Shown in pieces: positions 16,970 through 25,500 of a stretch of 64,000 bases of DNA; the first letter of the stretch is position 1; every line of letters begins with the position of its first letter. The DNA is from Nocardia acididurans (GTDB lineage: Bacteria > Actinomycetota > Actinomycetes > Mycobacteriales > Mycobacteriaceae): assembly GCF_016741815.1 (NCBI RefSeq), contig NZ_JAERRJ010000019.1, forward strand, positions 1-64,000. Direction: 5' to 3'. The notes beneath the pieces were generated by a model. The model did no database searches and was not told where the DNA came from. It was given only the letters and a program-made list of their open reading frames with translations. Position numbers and translations under genes: made by a program.

Positions 16970-17103
16970 GCGGACTCCCCCGCCGTGGTGGCGCGCAGCG
17001 CGCGGACGGCCGCCCCGGGATCGGGCGGCGCGAGCACCCCGGTGGGCCGCCTGTCGGGATCGATCCCCCGGGCGGTCGGGTCGCGGTGGGTCGGGTCGGC
17101 CAC
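16966..17103 (-). CDS. 45-residue protein, first gene of the recombinase operon
   Basis: A short minus-strand frame from GTG 17103, with GGGGAG 6 bases upstream (GGGGAGAACACCGTG). The product begins VADPTHRDPTARGIDPDRRP, is rich in Pro, Arg and Asp, and ends ATTAGESA. Its TGA stop overlaps the ATG of the next gene (ATGA at 16966-16969), the coupling style used by the whole operon, which is the main reason for calling it. No family recognised. Confidence 0.5.
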   Translation of the reverse strand: MADPTHRDPTARGIDPDRRPTGVLAPPDPGAAVRALRATTAGESA

Positions 17104-17264
17104 GGTGTTCTCCCCTGATTCCCCGGACCCGGCTGTCACAGTGACGGTTCTCGCCCGGACGGCGTGCTGATGTGGTGCAGCGTAGCGGCGGCCGCCGACA
17201 TCCGGTCGCGGTCACCAGCGGAATCCTATCCCGAAAAGCGGTTCCCACGTGGGATTCGAGGCAA

Positions 17265-17298
17265 TTGCCTTCCGTTAATACGCCTTAGCGGAAGGCAA
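17265..17298. promoter_or_regulatory. 14-6-14 inverted repeat, candidate recombinase core site
   Basis: TTGCCTTCCGTTAA (17265-17278), spacer TACGCC (17279-17284), TTAGCGGAAGGCAA (17285-17298). The arms are complementary at 13 of 14 positions. Two inverted arms of 11-14 bp around a 6-8 bp spacer is the standard binding and crossover layout of tyrosine recombinases. It sits 160 bp upstream of the operon that encodes one. A TCCCACGTGGGA palindrome lies just to the left (17243-17254). Confidence 0.5.
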
Positions 17299-17642
17299 CC
17301 TGAAGGAAGTTGAGGAACTGGGTTGCGTCAATCTGAGTTGACCTCAGCGGGTCCGACTACGGGCTTCTCGTCCGCCACGGCTCACACACTTGCAACCGCG
17401 ACCTTTGGGCAATAATAAGGCTTGACCTGCATCTTTATCCGGATCCAGCGTGCAGGAAGCTTCAGGTTGCGGTGGTTGGTGCCAGCCTGCGGCGCACTGA
17501 CCGACACGGGAGAAAGCGATCCTGCACCCGGGTTCCCCAGCGCAGGGAAGGAGGTCGATCACCGCAATCCCGAACCTCCCGTCACCGTCGGCAACAGCTC
17601 CCCGTCGGCGGGCAGTCGCGACGATCGACCAGCAAGAGACTC

Positions 17643-17972
17643 ATGGGCATCGTTATCGACTTCACCGGAGTGACACCCGAAGAACTGGAGCAGGCCTTCG
17701 ACGATCCCGCAGCTGCGGGTCGTGGCGAGAGGGCACGGGCGCGCGCATGGACGGGGCTTCCACAGGACGCCGACCGAGATCGCTGGCTCAGCTTCGTCGG
17801 GTTGGGCATCATTTCGGTCCTGGATCCCCTCCCCCGTCGCCAGGTTCGGGCTCAGAACTCCGATCCCGAACCCCGACCCGGCAGGTCGACTGCATTCGCA
17901 CTGGTCAAAGCGTATGACCCAGTCCATTGCCACGCAGACGGGATTTTGCGGCGAAATCGAACCCGGGGCTAG
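17643..17972 (+). CDS. hypothetical protein, possibly truncated
   Basis: A frame of 109 codons from ATG 17643. The first 55 residues are protein-like: MGIVIDFTGVTPEELEQAF, then DDPAAAGRGERARARAWTGL and DRWLSFVGLG. The 'xxxVxPEELxxxxxDP' start is reminiscent of DUF1877-type proteins. The rest becomes Arg/Pro-rich and loses pattern, which suggests a frameshift or truncation near 17820. Upstream DNA (17300-17640) has no gene. Function unknown. Confidence 0.38.
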   Translation: MGIVIDFTGVTPEELEQAFDDPAAAGRGERARARAWTGLPQDADRDRWLSFVGLGIISVLDPLPRRQVRAQNSDPEPRPGRSTAFALVKAYDPVHCHADGILRRNRTRG

Positions 17973-18486
17973 GGATTGGGCGATCGTGGGCCAGGAGGCG
18001 AAATGGGGCCCATTCTGGCGTTTCCCACCTCTTTCGCTGGTGCAATTCAGTCATTTCGGGCCGGGTTCGGTCCGATCGCAGCTCATTTCAGCAATCGGAT
18101 AGCGAATCCGATTGGTTGCGGCGGATCGCGATCGTCGGCGTCCGACAGAATCCTCCTCAGGGCCGAGTTCTTGCCCCTCGACGAACCGACATTCCCAAAC
18201 CTGTCGCACCCACTCTCGACCACACGCACCGCAGAACTGCGCCGCAGTCGTCCGGACACACGGGGCACCAAACGCGACGCGATCAATCAAGTGAGCGAGA
18301 ACAAGAGCAACCTCATTCGGGACCCCGGCCGTGGTTCCCCTGGCTCACCATGCCCCCGAGGTCGCCGCTCTCACATCTCGCCGCTAGCCCGCACAGTCCA
18401 CGACAGTCCCTGCCACTTGGTCAGCAGGAGCGATTACGAAGCCAGACCTCCGCAGTCGGTGTGTTCGAAACTCAGCGCCGGCAAAG
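17973..18486 (+). other. 514-base stretch without a supported gene
   Basis: All six frames are interrupted or low-complexity. No inverted repeat or direct repeat of note was seen. Confidence 0.4.
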
Positions 18487-18795
18487 ATGACAAGCCCTGA
18501 AACAGCACACGACTGGCACTGGGGCATCACACAACGACAGGTCCCGACCGGCAGCGGCCGTGCGATCGATCCCGCCGGGCAACGGGCGGCACTGACAGAG
18601 CTCTATCGAGTGGCACGCGACACTCGCGGGCCCGTTCTTTACCAGCGCGGCCCACGGCAGGCCGAGAGTCTCGTGGCCGGACAACTACTTCTCGCAGCGC
18701 ATTCGGCTATCCGTGATTCGCACACCCCACCGACACCTCAAGACTCGGACGATCAAGGCAATCGCCCTACGGGAGTGCGAAAGAACCGCAGCTAG
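18487..18795 (+). CDS. possible 102-residue protein
   Basis: From ATG 18487 the frame reads MTSPETAHDWHWGITQRQV, then a well-patterned helical stretch GQRAALTELYRVARDTRGPV and AESLVAGQLLLAAHSAIRD, and a hydrophilic tail. Third-position GC and composition are better than in flanking DNA, which argues for a real gene in an otherwise empty stretch. No good ribosome binding site and no family recognised. It might be a remnant. Confidence 0.38.
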   Translation: MTSPETAHDWHWGITQRQVPTGSGRAIDPAGQRAALTELYRVARDTRGPVLYQRGPRQAESLVAGQLLLAAHSAIRDSHTPPTPQDSDDQGNRPTGVRKNRS

Positions 18796-20689
18796 GAACC
18801 AGCCGTCGACTACCGAATCCACGTGCCCTCTTCCAGACCGCACATCCACCATCTGCGCCCATCCGAACTCTGATGGCAGCCACGGAGCGTGGCGTCTCCA
18901 CAACCCATCGGCGACCTCCCCTACACCACGATTTGCACTGCCTCGGCGGATCGCATGTGATGTCTCGTCTAGTCAATGACGACATCCGATGCGCGCGTGC
19001 AGATCTGGCGCGCCCGCAACACCTTGAGTCGATAACCGCCACCCAGCTGCGCCGGCAAGACCATTCCTTCCGAGGAGGATCAGGGCCCGGACCCGAATGG
19101 TTTCGTAACCGACCGGAACCACAATCTGAATCCATATTCACGGGCTGGACGACCCCACGCGGGAGTGGTACTGAGCATCGGCCGACGATGGCCGGGGCAC
19201 GCTCAATACCCAGCAGAGTCTTGTCGCCTACCTCACTACGGGACCGTTAGAATCAGCCCTGCGAACACCGCTCAATCTCTACCAAAGCATCGATTCCCAA
19301 GGAGGGTTGTGGAACCTAGATCACCTGGTCGAGGCGCTCAAATCGCCCTCTTGGCAGCTTCTCGCTCACTCCGCAAGCCTGCTCCGCTTCACCCAATGAA
19401 CGGACCAGAAACCGCGTTTGAACTGGGACGATACTGCTTTGAAGCAAGTCTCGCCATTAGTCGAGCCGTGCGATACTCCACAGATAACGTCTTACGCACG
19501 ACAACGTATGGGACTGATGATGCGACAAAGTGTACGACGTTACGCACGACACTACAAGCAGCAAGATGGACGCCCTGGGAGGTGAGGCGTGGGACGCCTG
19601 TGCAAATGACACCGGGCAGGAACCGGCATGTTGTGCGTCACAGTAGCCCTCACTTGAGCGTTCCTGCGACCGATTTCAAACCACCTCCCATGTCTACAAG
19701 AACGACTGCGCATCAGCCCCATTACGCAACCTTCCGACAAGTGCAATCAACTGCAATGAATGCTGCAATGTTCAATGCTTGCGTTCGGAAGTGTGGGACG
19801 ACTCTACTTTTGGTCGTTAGGCTTGCAGCACAGAGCCGCTCTTGCTCGACACCTGCGATGCTCCACCTTCGAATCGAACACAGGGGGTCACACGAACCCT
19901 CTGGCGAGACATCGTCACCCATCTACGGACCGCCCAAACGCTACGCACTAACGGCTGCAACTTCTTCGACACCAGCCAATCCAATCCAAATCGCAGTGCA
20001 GTTTCCCCGAAACACAGTCGGTCACATCACCGCTTCTCATGTCGACAGACACACGCCTTCCCTGGCCGACTACATGTCCGCGGCGTGGACCGCACTTACC
20101 GTCATCATTCCCCCCCAGCGCCACATCGTGGGTGGTACGCCTCCGATGACCGTCCTCACGTACTCGATTGCTAGCCGAAGCACGACTGTGCATCCGCTAG
20201 TACGCACGAAACGCTCGCATACAGTTTCAACGCCATCCCGCATGCACAGTTTTGCGCTCGGCCGCGAGACCTACCAACCGGACACTTTGACGACAGCGAC
20301 GAGGTCGCTCCGTAGGAGCGCATCACGGCTGCTGCAAAATGTCCTTCGAGTAACCGACCACGAGATCAGGCATCAGCACCGCTGCAGCGGCTTTTCGTCT
20401 ATCACCGACGAGATCGTGGAGAGGACTGTCCGACACGGCGTTTCGAAAGTCATAGACACGAGACGTGCACCTGTTCAATCTCAGCTACTCGGTACGCTGT
20501 AGCAACCGACACTGCCAACGTGCTTTGGTACCTCCGCTTTCACTGCGAGTCATCTCCACGCAGGGCACGCCGCACCAAGCACCACTCCAATGAGCCGTCC
20601 GAGGAACTGTTGCGGCATCGTGTGATTGGATCTCCTCCGGGCATGTCGGGAGGGAGGCATTCGTGGCGCGACACACCCCTCGTTGGTGG
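18796..20689 (+). other. 1.9-kb lower-GC gene-poor stretch upstream of parA
   Basis: GC is visibly lower than in flanking genes and no frame shows a domain. A 445-codon plus-strand frame (19165-20502) is rich in Ser/Thr/Arg/His with no motif and is rejected. Short direct repeats occur: TTACGCACGACA at 19492-19503 and 19540-19551 (48 bp apart), with partial copies TACGCACGA at 20201-20209 and TACGCACTA near 19943. Position beside the partition genes makes an origin or centromere plausible, but the repeat evidence is thin. Confidence 0.4.
19492..19551 (+). repeat. 12-bp direct repeat pair (iteron-like)
   Basis: TTACGCACGACA is found exactly at 19492 and 19540, each preceded by an ACG-containing variable part, in the lower-GC region before parA. 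Two exact copies are too few to prove iterons. Confidence 0.35.
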
Positions 20690-20726
20690 TTGTTGCGACG
20701 GTGATGGCTCGGGTACTGTCCCCGGC
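20690..20726 (+). promoter_or_regulatory. candidate parA promoter giving a leaderless mRNA
   Basis: TTGTTG (20690-20695), 18-bp spacer, TACTGT (20714-20719), then 7 bases to the GTG at 20727. Transcription would start at or next to the GTG, and no Shine-Dalgarno sequence is present. Leaderless genes are common in this bacterial group. Confidence 0.45.
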
Positions 20727-21650
20727 GTGACAAGTACGCGTTTGCTGCCCGGTCTCCGAGCCGTGAGACGAACCATTCTGGTTGCCAACCAGAAAGGGGG
20801 AGTGGGCAAGTCGTCGATCGTCGCGGCGATCGCTGTGGCGGTCGCGCGACGCGGCAAGCGAGTGCTTGTGGTCGACGCGGATCAGCAGGGCAACTGCACC
20901 ATCCGAGACCTGGGGGTCAAGAATTCCGACGAAGGCCGGTCCCTGGCCATGACTCTGCAGTACGGGTCAGCGCTCGAGCCTGTTTACGACGTCCGGGAGG
21001 GGCTCGACGTCGTCTGCGGCGGAAAGCTTCTCGCGATGGCCGGCACTGTCGTGGCCAATGCCGAGCAGCACGGCATCGACCCTCGCCAGAATCTGCTCAA
21101 TGCACTCGAAGCGCTCATAGACAGCGGAAGCTACGACCTGGTGCTGATCGACTCGGGCCCGGGCGACCGCGGCGTTCTGGATCTGCTTTTGCAAGTAGTC
21201 AGTTGGCTGATCGTTCCGACAAAGGAAGACGACGGCAGCATAGACGGTGCCGAACTGCTGGCACGTCGCTATCTGTGGGCCCGCAAGAATGGCGCACTGG
21301 TCGAGCTCATGGGCATGATCCTGTTCGACTGCAATCCGCGTGCGATCCGCCGTAACGAGGACACTCTCGGCAAGATCATGGATCTGCTGGAGGGCACCGG
21401 GATCGAGCCGTTCAAGAACTTCATCCGGCAGGACAAGGCCACTGCGCTCGACGCGCGAGCCTTCCACCTCACCCCGGAGGAGTTGATCGCCTACACCCCG
21501 CCACGCCCTGGAGAAGGCGGCGAATCCGACGAGACACCGGCAAAGAAGTGGTCACGAGATCCAGAGCCGCTGGCCACCGACTACTCGAAACTGACCAAAG
21601 AGGTACTGGTTCGCCTGGCTGCGGGCGAACGCGCGAAGGAGGCGGTGTAA
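20727..21650 (+). CDS. parA: ParA-family partition ATPase
   Basis: 307 residues from GTG 20727; GTG 20763, just before RRTILVANQKGGVGKSS, is the other possibility. The deviant Walker A box NQKGGVGKSS lies near residues 17-26, the A' motif LVVDADQQGN follows, and the Walker B region is YDLVLIDSGPG, with the switch-type IVPTKED segment after it. These define the ParA/MinD group. ParA proteins move plasmid copies apart along the nucleoid in an ATP-dependent way with a DNA-bound partner. The next gene starts directly after the TAA stop and is the likely partner. The C-terminal 60 residues (GEGGESDETPAKKW onwards) are a linker-rich extension. Confidence 0.9.
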   Translation: MTSTRLLPGLRAVRRTILVANQKGGVGKSSIVAAIAVAVARRGKRVLVVDADQQGNCTIRDLGVKNSDEGRSLAMTLQYGSALEPVYDVREGLDVVCGGKLLAMAGTVVANAEQHGIDPRQNLLNALEALIDSGSYDLVLIDSGPGDRGVLDLLLQVVSWLIVPTKEDDGSIDGAELLARRYLWARKNGALVELMGMILFDCNPRAIRRNEDTLGKIMDLLEGTGIEPFKNFIRQDKATALDARAFHLTPEELIAYTPPRPGEGGESDETPAKKWSRDPEPLATDYSKLTKEVLVRLAAGERAKEAV

Positions 21651-22331
21651 ATGAGCAGGCGAGGCGCCTTCAAGGACGACGACCTCGGGGACATCGACGA
21701 TCTGTTGCCCCCTTCGCCGCCGCCGGTCACGACCACCCCGCCGATCCAGGCGGTCCCGCCCACTGCGGCAGTCACCGACGCACAGGCACCTGTTGCACCC
21801 GCGCCCAAGCCCGCCCGTAGGGCGGCCGCCAAAGCAGCGGCGCCGAACACGGAGGCACCCAAGCGATCTCGCCAACCTGCACGTTCGCAGCGCGCCAATC
21901 CGATCCACGAGGCCCACGTCGCCGCTGTCGTCGCCGAAGCACTTCGGCAACTGACCCACAGCGAGAAGTCGCATCGTGGGCGTGGACGCAGCTACGGTGA
22001 GGTTGTTCTCGATGCGATCGAGGAGTTCGAAACCGAACTGCGAGAACATTTCTCGCGCGAGGCCACCGCGAAGCCCAAGGGGCGATTGTTCCAACGCGTC
22101 GACCACACGCGCCCGCGCCGCCGTCGCCACACCGAGCCGCCGGTCAAGATCCCCCTTGCCGGCATTATCGCAACCGACATCGAGTCCCTGGACCTGCTCG
22201 CCGAAGAATGGCACACCGGTAGCCGCAGTGCGTTGGTGGACCAAGCGCTCAAGTTCTACCTCGCCGACGAAATCGCAAGCCTCAGTAACGATGCCGACCG
22301 CATCGACGACGGTGAGGAAAGCGCCGACTGA
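21651..22331 (+). CDS. ParA partner, ParB-analogue DNA-binding protein
   Basis: 226 residues starting immediately after the parA stop (TAA|ATG). The N-terminus is a Pro/Ala-rich disordered tract with basic clusters (residues 20-80). The middle has a helical part (HEAHVAAVVAEALRQL). The C-terminus (about residues 165-210) reads VKIPLAGIIATDIESLDLLA then SRSALVDQALKFYLADEI, a strand followed by two helices as in ribbon-helix-helix proteins that bind centromeres as dimers. No classical ParB/HTH domain is present, so this is a ParB-analogue by position and fold guess. It probably recognises repeats near parA. Confidence 0.68.
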   Translation: MSRRGAFKDDDLGDIDDLLPPSPPPVTTTPPIQAVPPTAAVTDAQAPVAPAPKPARRAAAKAAAPNTEAPKRSRQPARSQRANPIHEAHVAAVVAEALRQLTHSEKSHRGRGRSYGEVVLDAIEEFETELREHFSREATAKPKGRLFQRVDHTRPRRRRHTEPPVKIPLAGIIATDIESLDLLAEEWHTGSRSALVDQALKFYLADEIASLSNDADRIDDGEESAD

Positions 22332-22448
22332 TCGATGGCAGAGGTTGACCGCCTTGCCCTCCTCTTCGTGAAAGCCATCAGCCGGGGGAGGGCAGGCCAG
22401 TCAATCACCGAACGCCTCGAAACTGCCGGACAAGCTCCAACCCACAGG

Positions 22449-22465
22449 TCCGTCACTGTGACGGA
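22449..22465. repeat. 17-bp perfect palindrome after the par operon
   Basis: TCCGTCAC-T-GTGACGGA, 8-bp arms around a single base, 118 bp after the par operon and overlapping the end of a convergent gene. It could be a convergent terminator stem, an operator or part of a centromere; only the palindrome itself is observed. Confidence 0.4.
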
Positions 22466-22680
22466 ACGAAGCGCAGAGGGATAGGGTCGCCGTTCAGAGG
22501 GTCGGTCACCGCAATGACCTGTCCATCATGCTCTCCGGCAGGGGCGCACCACCCTCGCTGCTCGACTCCCTCAGGCAGGCTCGGGTGAACTCGCCGCTTC
22601 CGTACGCGCTCGATAAATACGGACCACTCCGAAGTGGTGAAGACCAACGGTGCCCCGTTGGGAGCACCGGAGTGTCGCAT
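22453..22680 (-). CDS. DUF397-like small protein, possibly incomplete
   Basis: A minus-strand frame whose product contains MRHSGAPNGAPLVFTTSEW and then SVFIERVRKRR, matching the C-terminal half of DUF397 ('vRDSkdpdgpvL.ftxxEW.aFl..vk'). Similarity appears to continue upstream of the listed ATG (SGACWGCFCRLTV), so the start is uncertain. The usual N-terminal 'W.kSs.S' motif is not seen. DUF397 proteins usually sit next to XRE-type regulators and are small partners in regulatory or antitoxin-like pairs; no such regulator is adjacent here. Likely a diverged or 5'-damaged copy. Confidence 0.5.
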   Translation of the reverse strand: MRHSGAPNGAPLVFTTSEWSVFIERVRKRRVHPSLPEGVEQRGWCAPAGEHDGQVIAVTDPLNGDPIPLRFVPSQ

Positions 22681-22718
22681 CACTGTCAGACGGCAGAAAC
22701 ATCCCCAACAGGCACCAC

Positions 22719-23279
22719 TCAACGTCGGGGGCGACAGCTTCGATGTCGCTGCTGCCACAGTCGATGCGGCATCAGCAACGGAATGCAATCTGATTCGAAG
22801 ATCAGCTCGGCGAGGTCGATCGACCAATAGGGGAGTGCCGAATCCGTCTCGTGCCCAGCGTTATTCGTCCAGCAGGCACGCAGGTTCTGTGGAGCACGCC
22901 TGAAGGTCCATTCGACACGGTCTCCCCGGGAATCGTCGGCCACGACTGCCACGGAGTCGATGGTGGGCCGATACGCCGCCCGTAACGCATAGGCAGTTGT
23001 GGCGCACTGCTCGCGCCGACACGAAGTCAGAGCCGCCCAGGCGATGTCGACCAGCCAGTCCGGCTCATGCCGATGGATATTTCGTACGTGGTCATCAAGA
23101 TAACTTTCGGGGTAGAGAAGTGCCGGCACACGCGCACGTCGGTCAAGACCGAACCTGTAGCACAGTGATTGGCCGTGTTCGGTCGCGGCGGCGAGTTCGA
23201 CCTCGCTGCCGGAAACGGCAACCAGCGACGAGAACGAGTAGGAGCGCACCTCACCCCCGCTCAGATCCCTTGTGCGCAT
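22719..23279 (-). CDS. unknown cytosolic protein
   Basis: 186 residues from the ATG at 23279; the frame is open further upstream but would then overlap the secreted-protein gene. The chain looks like a compact soluble protein: SYSFSSLVAVSGSEVELAAA, VPALLYPESYLDDHVRNI, PDWLVDIAWAALTSCRREQ, then RVEWTFRRAPQNLRACW and LPYWSIDLAELIFESDCIP. Many tryptophans and a few cysteines; no transmembrane helix and no motif that I recognise. It lies on the same strand as the DUF397-like gene after it and the secreted protein before it. Confidence 0.5.
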   Translation of the reverse strand: MRTRDLSGGEVRSYSFSSLVAVSGSEVELAAATEHGQSLCYRFGLDRRARVPALLYPESYLDDHVRNIHRHEPDWLVDIAWAALTSCRREQCATTAYALRAAYRPTIDSVAVVADDSRGDRVEWTFRRAPQNLRACWTNNAGHETDSALPYWSIDLAELIFESDCIPLLMPHRLWQQRHRSCRPRR

Positions 23280-23332
23280 ATGCTTCTCGACCACCGACCG
23301 GGATCTGCCCCACTCGGTGACGTGCGCAGTGC

Positions 23333-23887
23333 TCAGCCGAGCACTCCGTCGTAGCAGTTGGCCGAAGAACGCCACGTGGCCGACGGAATCGGATCGAGCC
23401 CGAAATCCCAATGTTTGATCGACTTCGAGTACTTCCACATTGCCGAACCCGCGCTATCGGTGACGACTTCGTAGACATGATCGGTGCCTTCGATGAGCTG
23501 GCTACCGACGCAATAGTCGTGATAGGAGGTTCCTGGCTGTTGCGCGCCCCGGCTGAAGCGCCCCAAGGGACTACCGGTCGCGCCCGGGTTCGGTACGGTG
23601 CTCGCCTGTCCAGTCCGGCCCTCGTTCGACCATTCACCGCGCCCGCGATGATCCGTCGTGCATCGGAAGGTCCATCCGCCAGCATGAACCGTTCTGTCTT
23701 CGTCGTGCGATACTCCCGCCCACAGACAGGCACTCAGGGACTGTGCCCGCGCGGGGGCGGCGTCGAGCTGAATCGCTCCCGATGCGAAGGACAACAGCAT
23801 CATCCCCAGGAGCACCGCCCGTTTTCGACCGCGGCGCGGACGGCGCGAGGAGCTGAGGTCAGGGATTCGATGCGTGAGAGCGAACAT
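23333..23887 (-). CDS. secreted protein with Sec signal peptide
   Basis: 184 residues from ATG 23887 with GGAG 6 bases upstream. After a basic start (SSSRRPRRGRKRA), the hydrophobic core VLLGMMLLSFASGAI leads to a cleavage site at APARA-Q. The mature chain has several cysteines (ACLWAG, FRCTTDH, YHDYCVG, SANCYDGV) that may pair, a WTFRCTTDHRGRGEW stretch and a predicted beta-rich rest. No enzyme motif recognised. A CCGTT-type palindrome (23943-23956) lies 56 bases before its start and may be its operator. It is followed on the same strand by the unknown gene at 22719. Confidence 0.65.
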   Translation of the reverse strand: MFALTHRIPDLSSSRRPRRGRKRAVLLGMMLLSFASGAIQLDAAPARAQSLSACLWAGVSHDEDRTVHAGGWTFRCTTDHRGRGEWSNEGRTGQASTVPNPGATGSPLGRFSRGAQQPGTSYHDYCVGSQLIEGTDHVYEVVTDSAGSAMWKYSKSIKHWDFGLDPIPSATWRSSANCYDGVLG

Positions 23888-23942
23888 CGAGAACTCCATC
23901 GGTGGGCCCGAGCGGGGCGAAGGGCAGTACCCGATCAACGTA

Positions 23943-23956
23943 CCGTTGAACAGCGG
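23943..23956. promoter_or_regulatory. Box B palindrome, copy 1
   Basis: CCGTT-GAAC-AGCGG, one mismatch from CCGTT-N4-AACGG. The flanking AACGTACCGT (23937-23946) is also found at 48793-48802. It lies upstream of the minus-strand secreted-protein gene. Confidence 0.45.
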
Positions 23957-24244
23957 CGTATTGTTCCCACGTGCGAGAAGGGAGGGTGCGAAAGAGATGG
24001 GGCGCACAGCGACTTTGGCACCGCACAACAGCAAAAGCGACCAGAACTCCCATCCCGGAAGAATGCATTGTCTTACTGGTCGTATCCGGCGCGACGGGTC
24101 GTGCACGGGGAGGAATCCCGGGCATCGCACCCTCGAGACCACGATCATTGATCTGGGGTCGCGCTGACCGCGGACGGCAAGCGACATGGGGCGAAACGGG
24201 TGGTGAGCGCCCCACTCCGCAGCACCCTAACCGGCGGATGCCGG

Positions 24245-25438
24245 TCACACCAGGTGATGGCCTGGAACCTCGAACCGGCGCGCCTCGGCGTCGGCGGCCA
24301 AGACTTCGCACAGCTCATCGATCATCGCGGTCGTCACATGGCCTACGGTGACGATGTGGGCCCGTGCGCCTTCGGTCGCCAAATGGAAACGGCGACACAC
24401 CCATTCGGAGGGACGGTCGAACACGACCACGACCGACAACGGGTTCAGCAGTGGGTTCATCCCGATCTCGTGGAATCGGTCCGCAGCATACTGCGCCAGA
24501 TCGAGAGCACGCCAGGCGTTGCGGGCCAGACCTGCGGTTCCCTTGCGTGCCAACGCGTACCACACCAGCACGCTTGCCAGTCCGTTACGTGAGCAGCTCA
24601 GGGTCGCGTCGGTGGCGTTGACGTACTCCCCTTGGATCTGGGCCTGTGCCAGGTCCCATCGGCACAACGCCACTGCGCATGGAACAGGCATTCCCAGCGC
24701 CTTGTGCATGCTCACGGCCACACTGCCCACCGCGGGATTCGCGAAACCCCATCGGTCACGTTCCTGAGTGAACGGAGCGATCAGACCGCCCAGTGCGGCG
24801 TCGAGGTGCACGTACACCTCGCCCGCCGGGGCCGCGGCTTCGGCGATCGCGTCCACGTCGTCGGTCGCGCCCGTCATCGTAGTGCCGACCGTTGCGAGGA
24901 CCACCGCGCCGCGTCCGTGATCACGTCGGCACACCCGATGGAGCTGCTCGATGTCCATACGGCCGTACTCGTCGGCGTCGAGTACAACCAGCTCTCGCCG
25001 CATCAGACGGGCGCTCTTGCGGATCGAGTAGTGCGCCGCCCGACTGCAGTAGATCGCCGCCTCCGGCAGCATGGTGCATCCCCGATCGAGCCCGAACTGG
25101 TTGGCTTCGCTGCCGCCGCCGGCGAGATAGCCGTAGGTTTGAACCGGGTCGGCATTGGCGAGCTCGGCCATGTACTCCACCACCGCGAGTTCCATGTGTT
25201 TGGCGCCGACGGCCGACTTGTCGTTGCTGGTCGGATCGCCCACGTTGTTCACGAGGATGTCGAGTAGTCCGGCGACGTGGCTGTAGCTGAAGTTCAGGTT
25301 CGCGGGAAACCCCAGCACCACGGGAGCTTCGGCGCGCATCCCTGCCACGAAGGCGTCGACGTGTGCCAGCAAGTCTTCTTCTGGTGCGGGAAACCTGTCG
25401 ATCCGAAGCCAGGGATCGTGGGGAATCGACCTATACAT
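24245..25438 (-). CDS. PLP-dependent histidine decarboxylase-like enzyme
   Basis: 397 residues from ATG 25438 with AGGCGG upstream; GTG 25444 is possible. Group II PLP decarboxylase of about 400 residues, close in layout to bacterial histidine decarboxylase: FPANLNFSYSHVAGLLDIL, GYLAGGGSEANQFGL (cofactor phosphate loop), YCSRAAHYSIRKSARLM with the PLP-stacking His, ATVGTTMTGATDD, VHLDAALGG with the cofactor Asp, and SMHKALGMPVPC with the Schiff-base lysine (Lys246). The length and the 'HK.xGxPxPC' signature favour HDC over the longer glutamate or aromatic enzymes. It would release an amine and CO2. It follows a merR gene by 62 bases and is likely in its operon. Confidence 0.78.
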   Translation of the reverse strand: MYRSIPHDPWLRIDRFPAPEEDLLAHVDAFVAGMRAEAPVVLGFPANLNFSYSHVAGLLDILVNNVGDPTSNDKSAVGAKHMELAVVEYMAELANADPVQTYGYLAGGGSEANQFGLDRGCTMLPEAAIYCSRAAHYSIRKSARLMRRELVVLDADEYGRMDIEQLHRVCRRDHGRGAVVLATVGTTMTGATDDVDAIAEAAAPAGEVYVHLDAALGGLIAPFTQERDRWGFANPAVGSVAVSMHKALGMPVPCAVALCRWDLAQAQIQGEYVNATDATLSCSRNGLASVLVWYALARKGTAGLARNAWRALDLAQYAADRFHEIGMNPLLNPLSVVVVFDRPSEWVCRRFHLATEGARAHIVTVGHVTTAMIDELCEVLAADAEARRFEVPGHHLV

Positions 25439-25500
25439 GCGCACCGCCTGAAAATGCTGACTCGGCTCGCGATGAACGAACCCTCAACGAGGCGGTGACA

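Noticed and set aside
17241..17256. TTCCCACGTGGGATT as a seventh Box A site
   Set aside because: The spacing between half-sites is 4 instead of 6 and the right half is GGGAT; it also lies far from secretion genes, before the recombinase operon. Kept only as a separate short palindrome.
17344..17562. Minus-strand frame of 72 codons between the core-site repeat and the 17643 gene
   Set aside because: Cys/Arg/Gly-rich composition with no ribosome binding site or motif; no reason to prefer it over the other open frames.
19165..20502. Plus-strand frame of 445 codons
   Set aside because: Composition is dominated by Ser, Thr, Arg and His with no hydrophobic pattern or motif, codon positions show no bias and the region has lower GC than real genes nearby.
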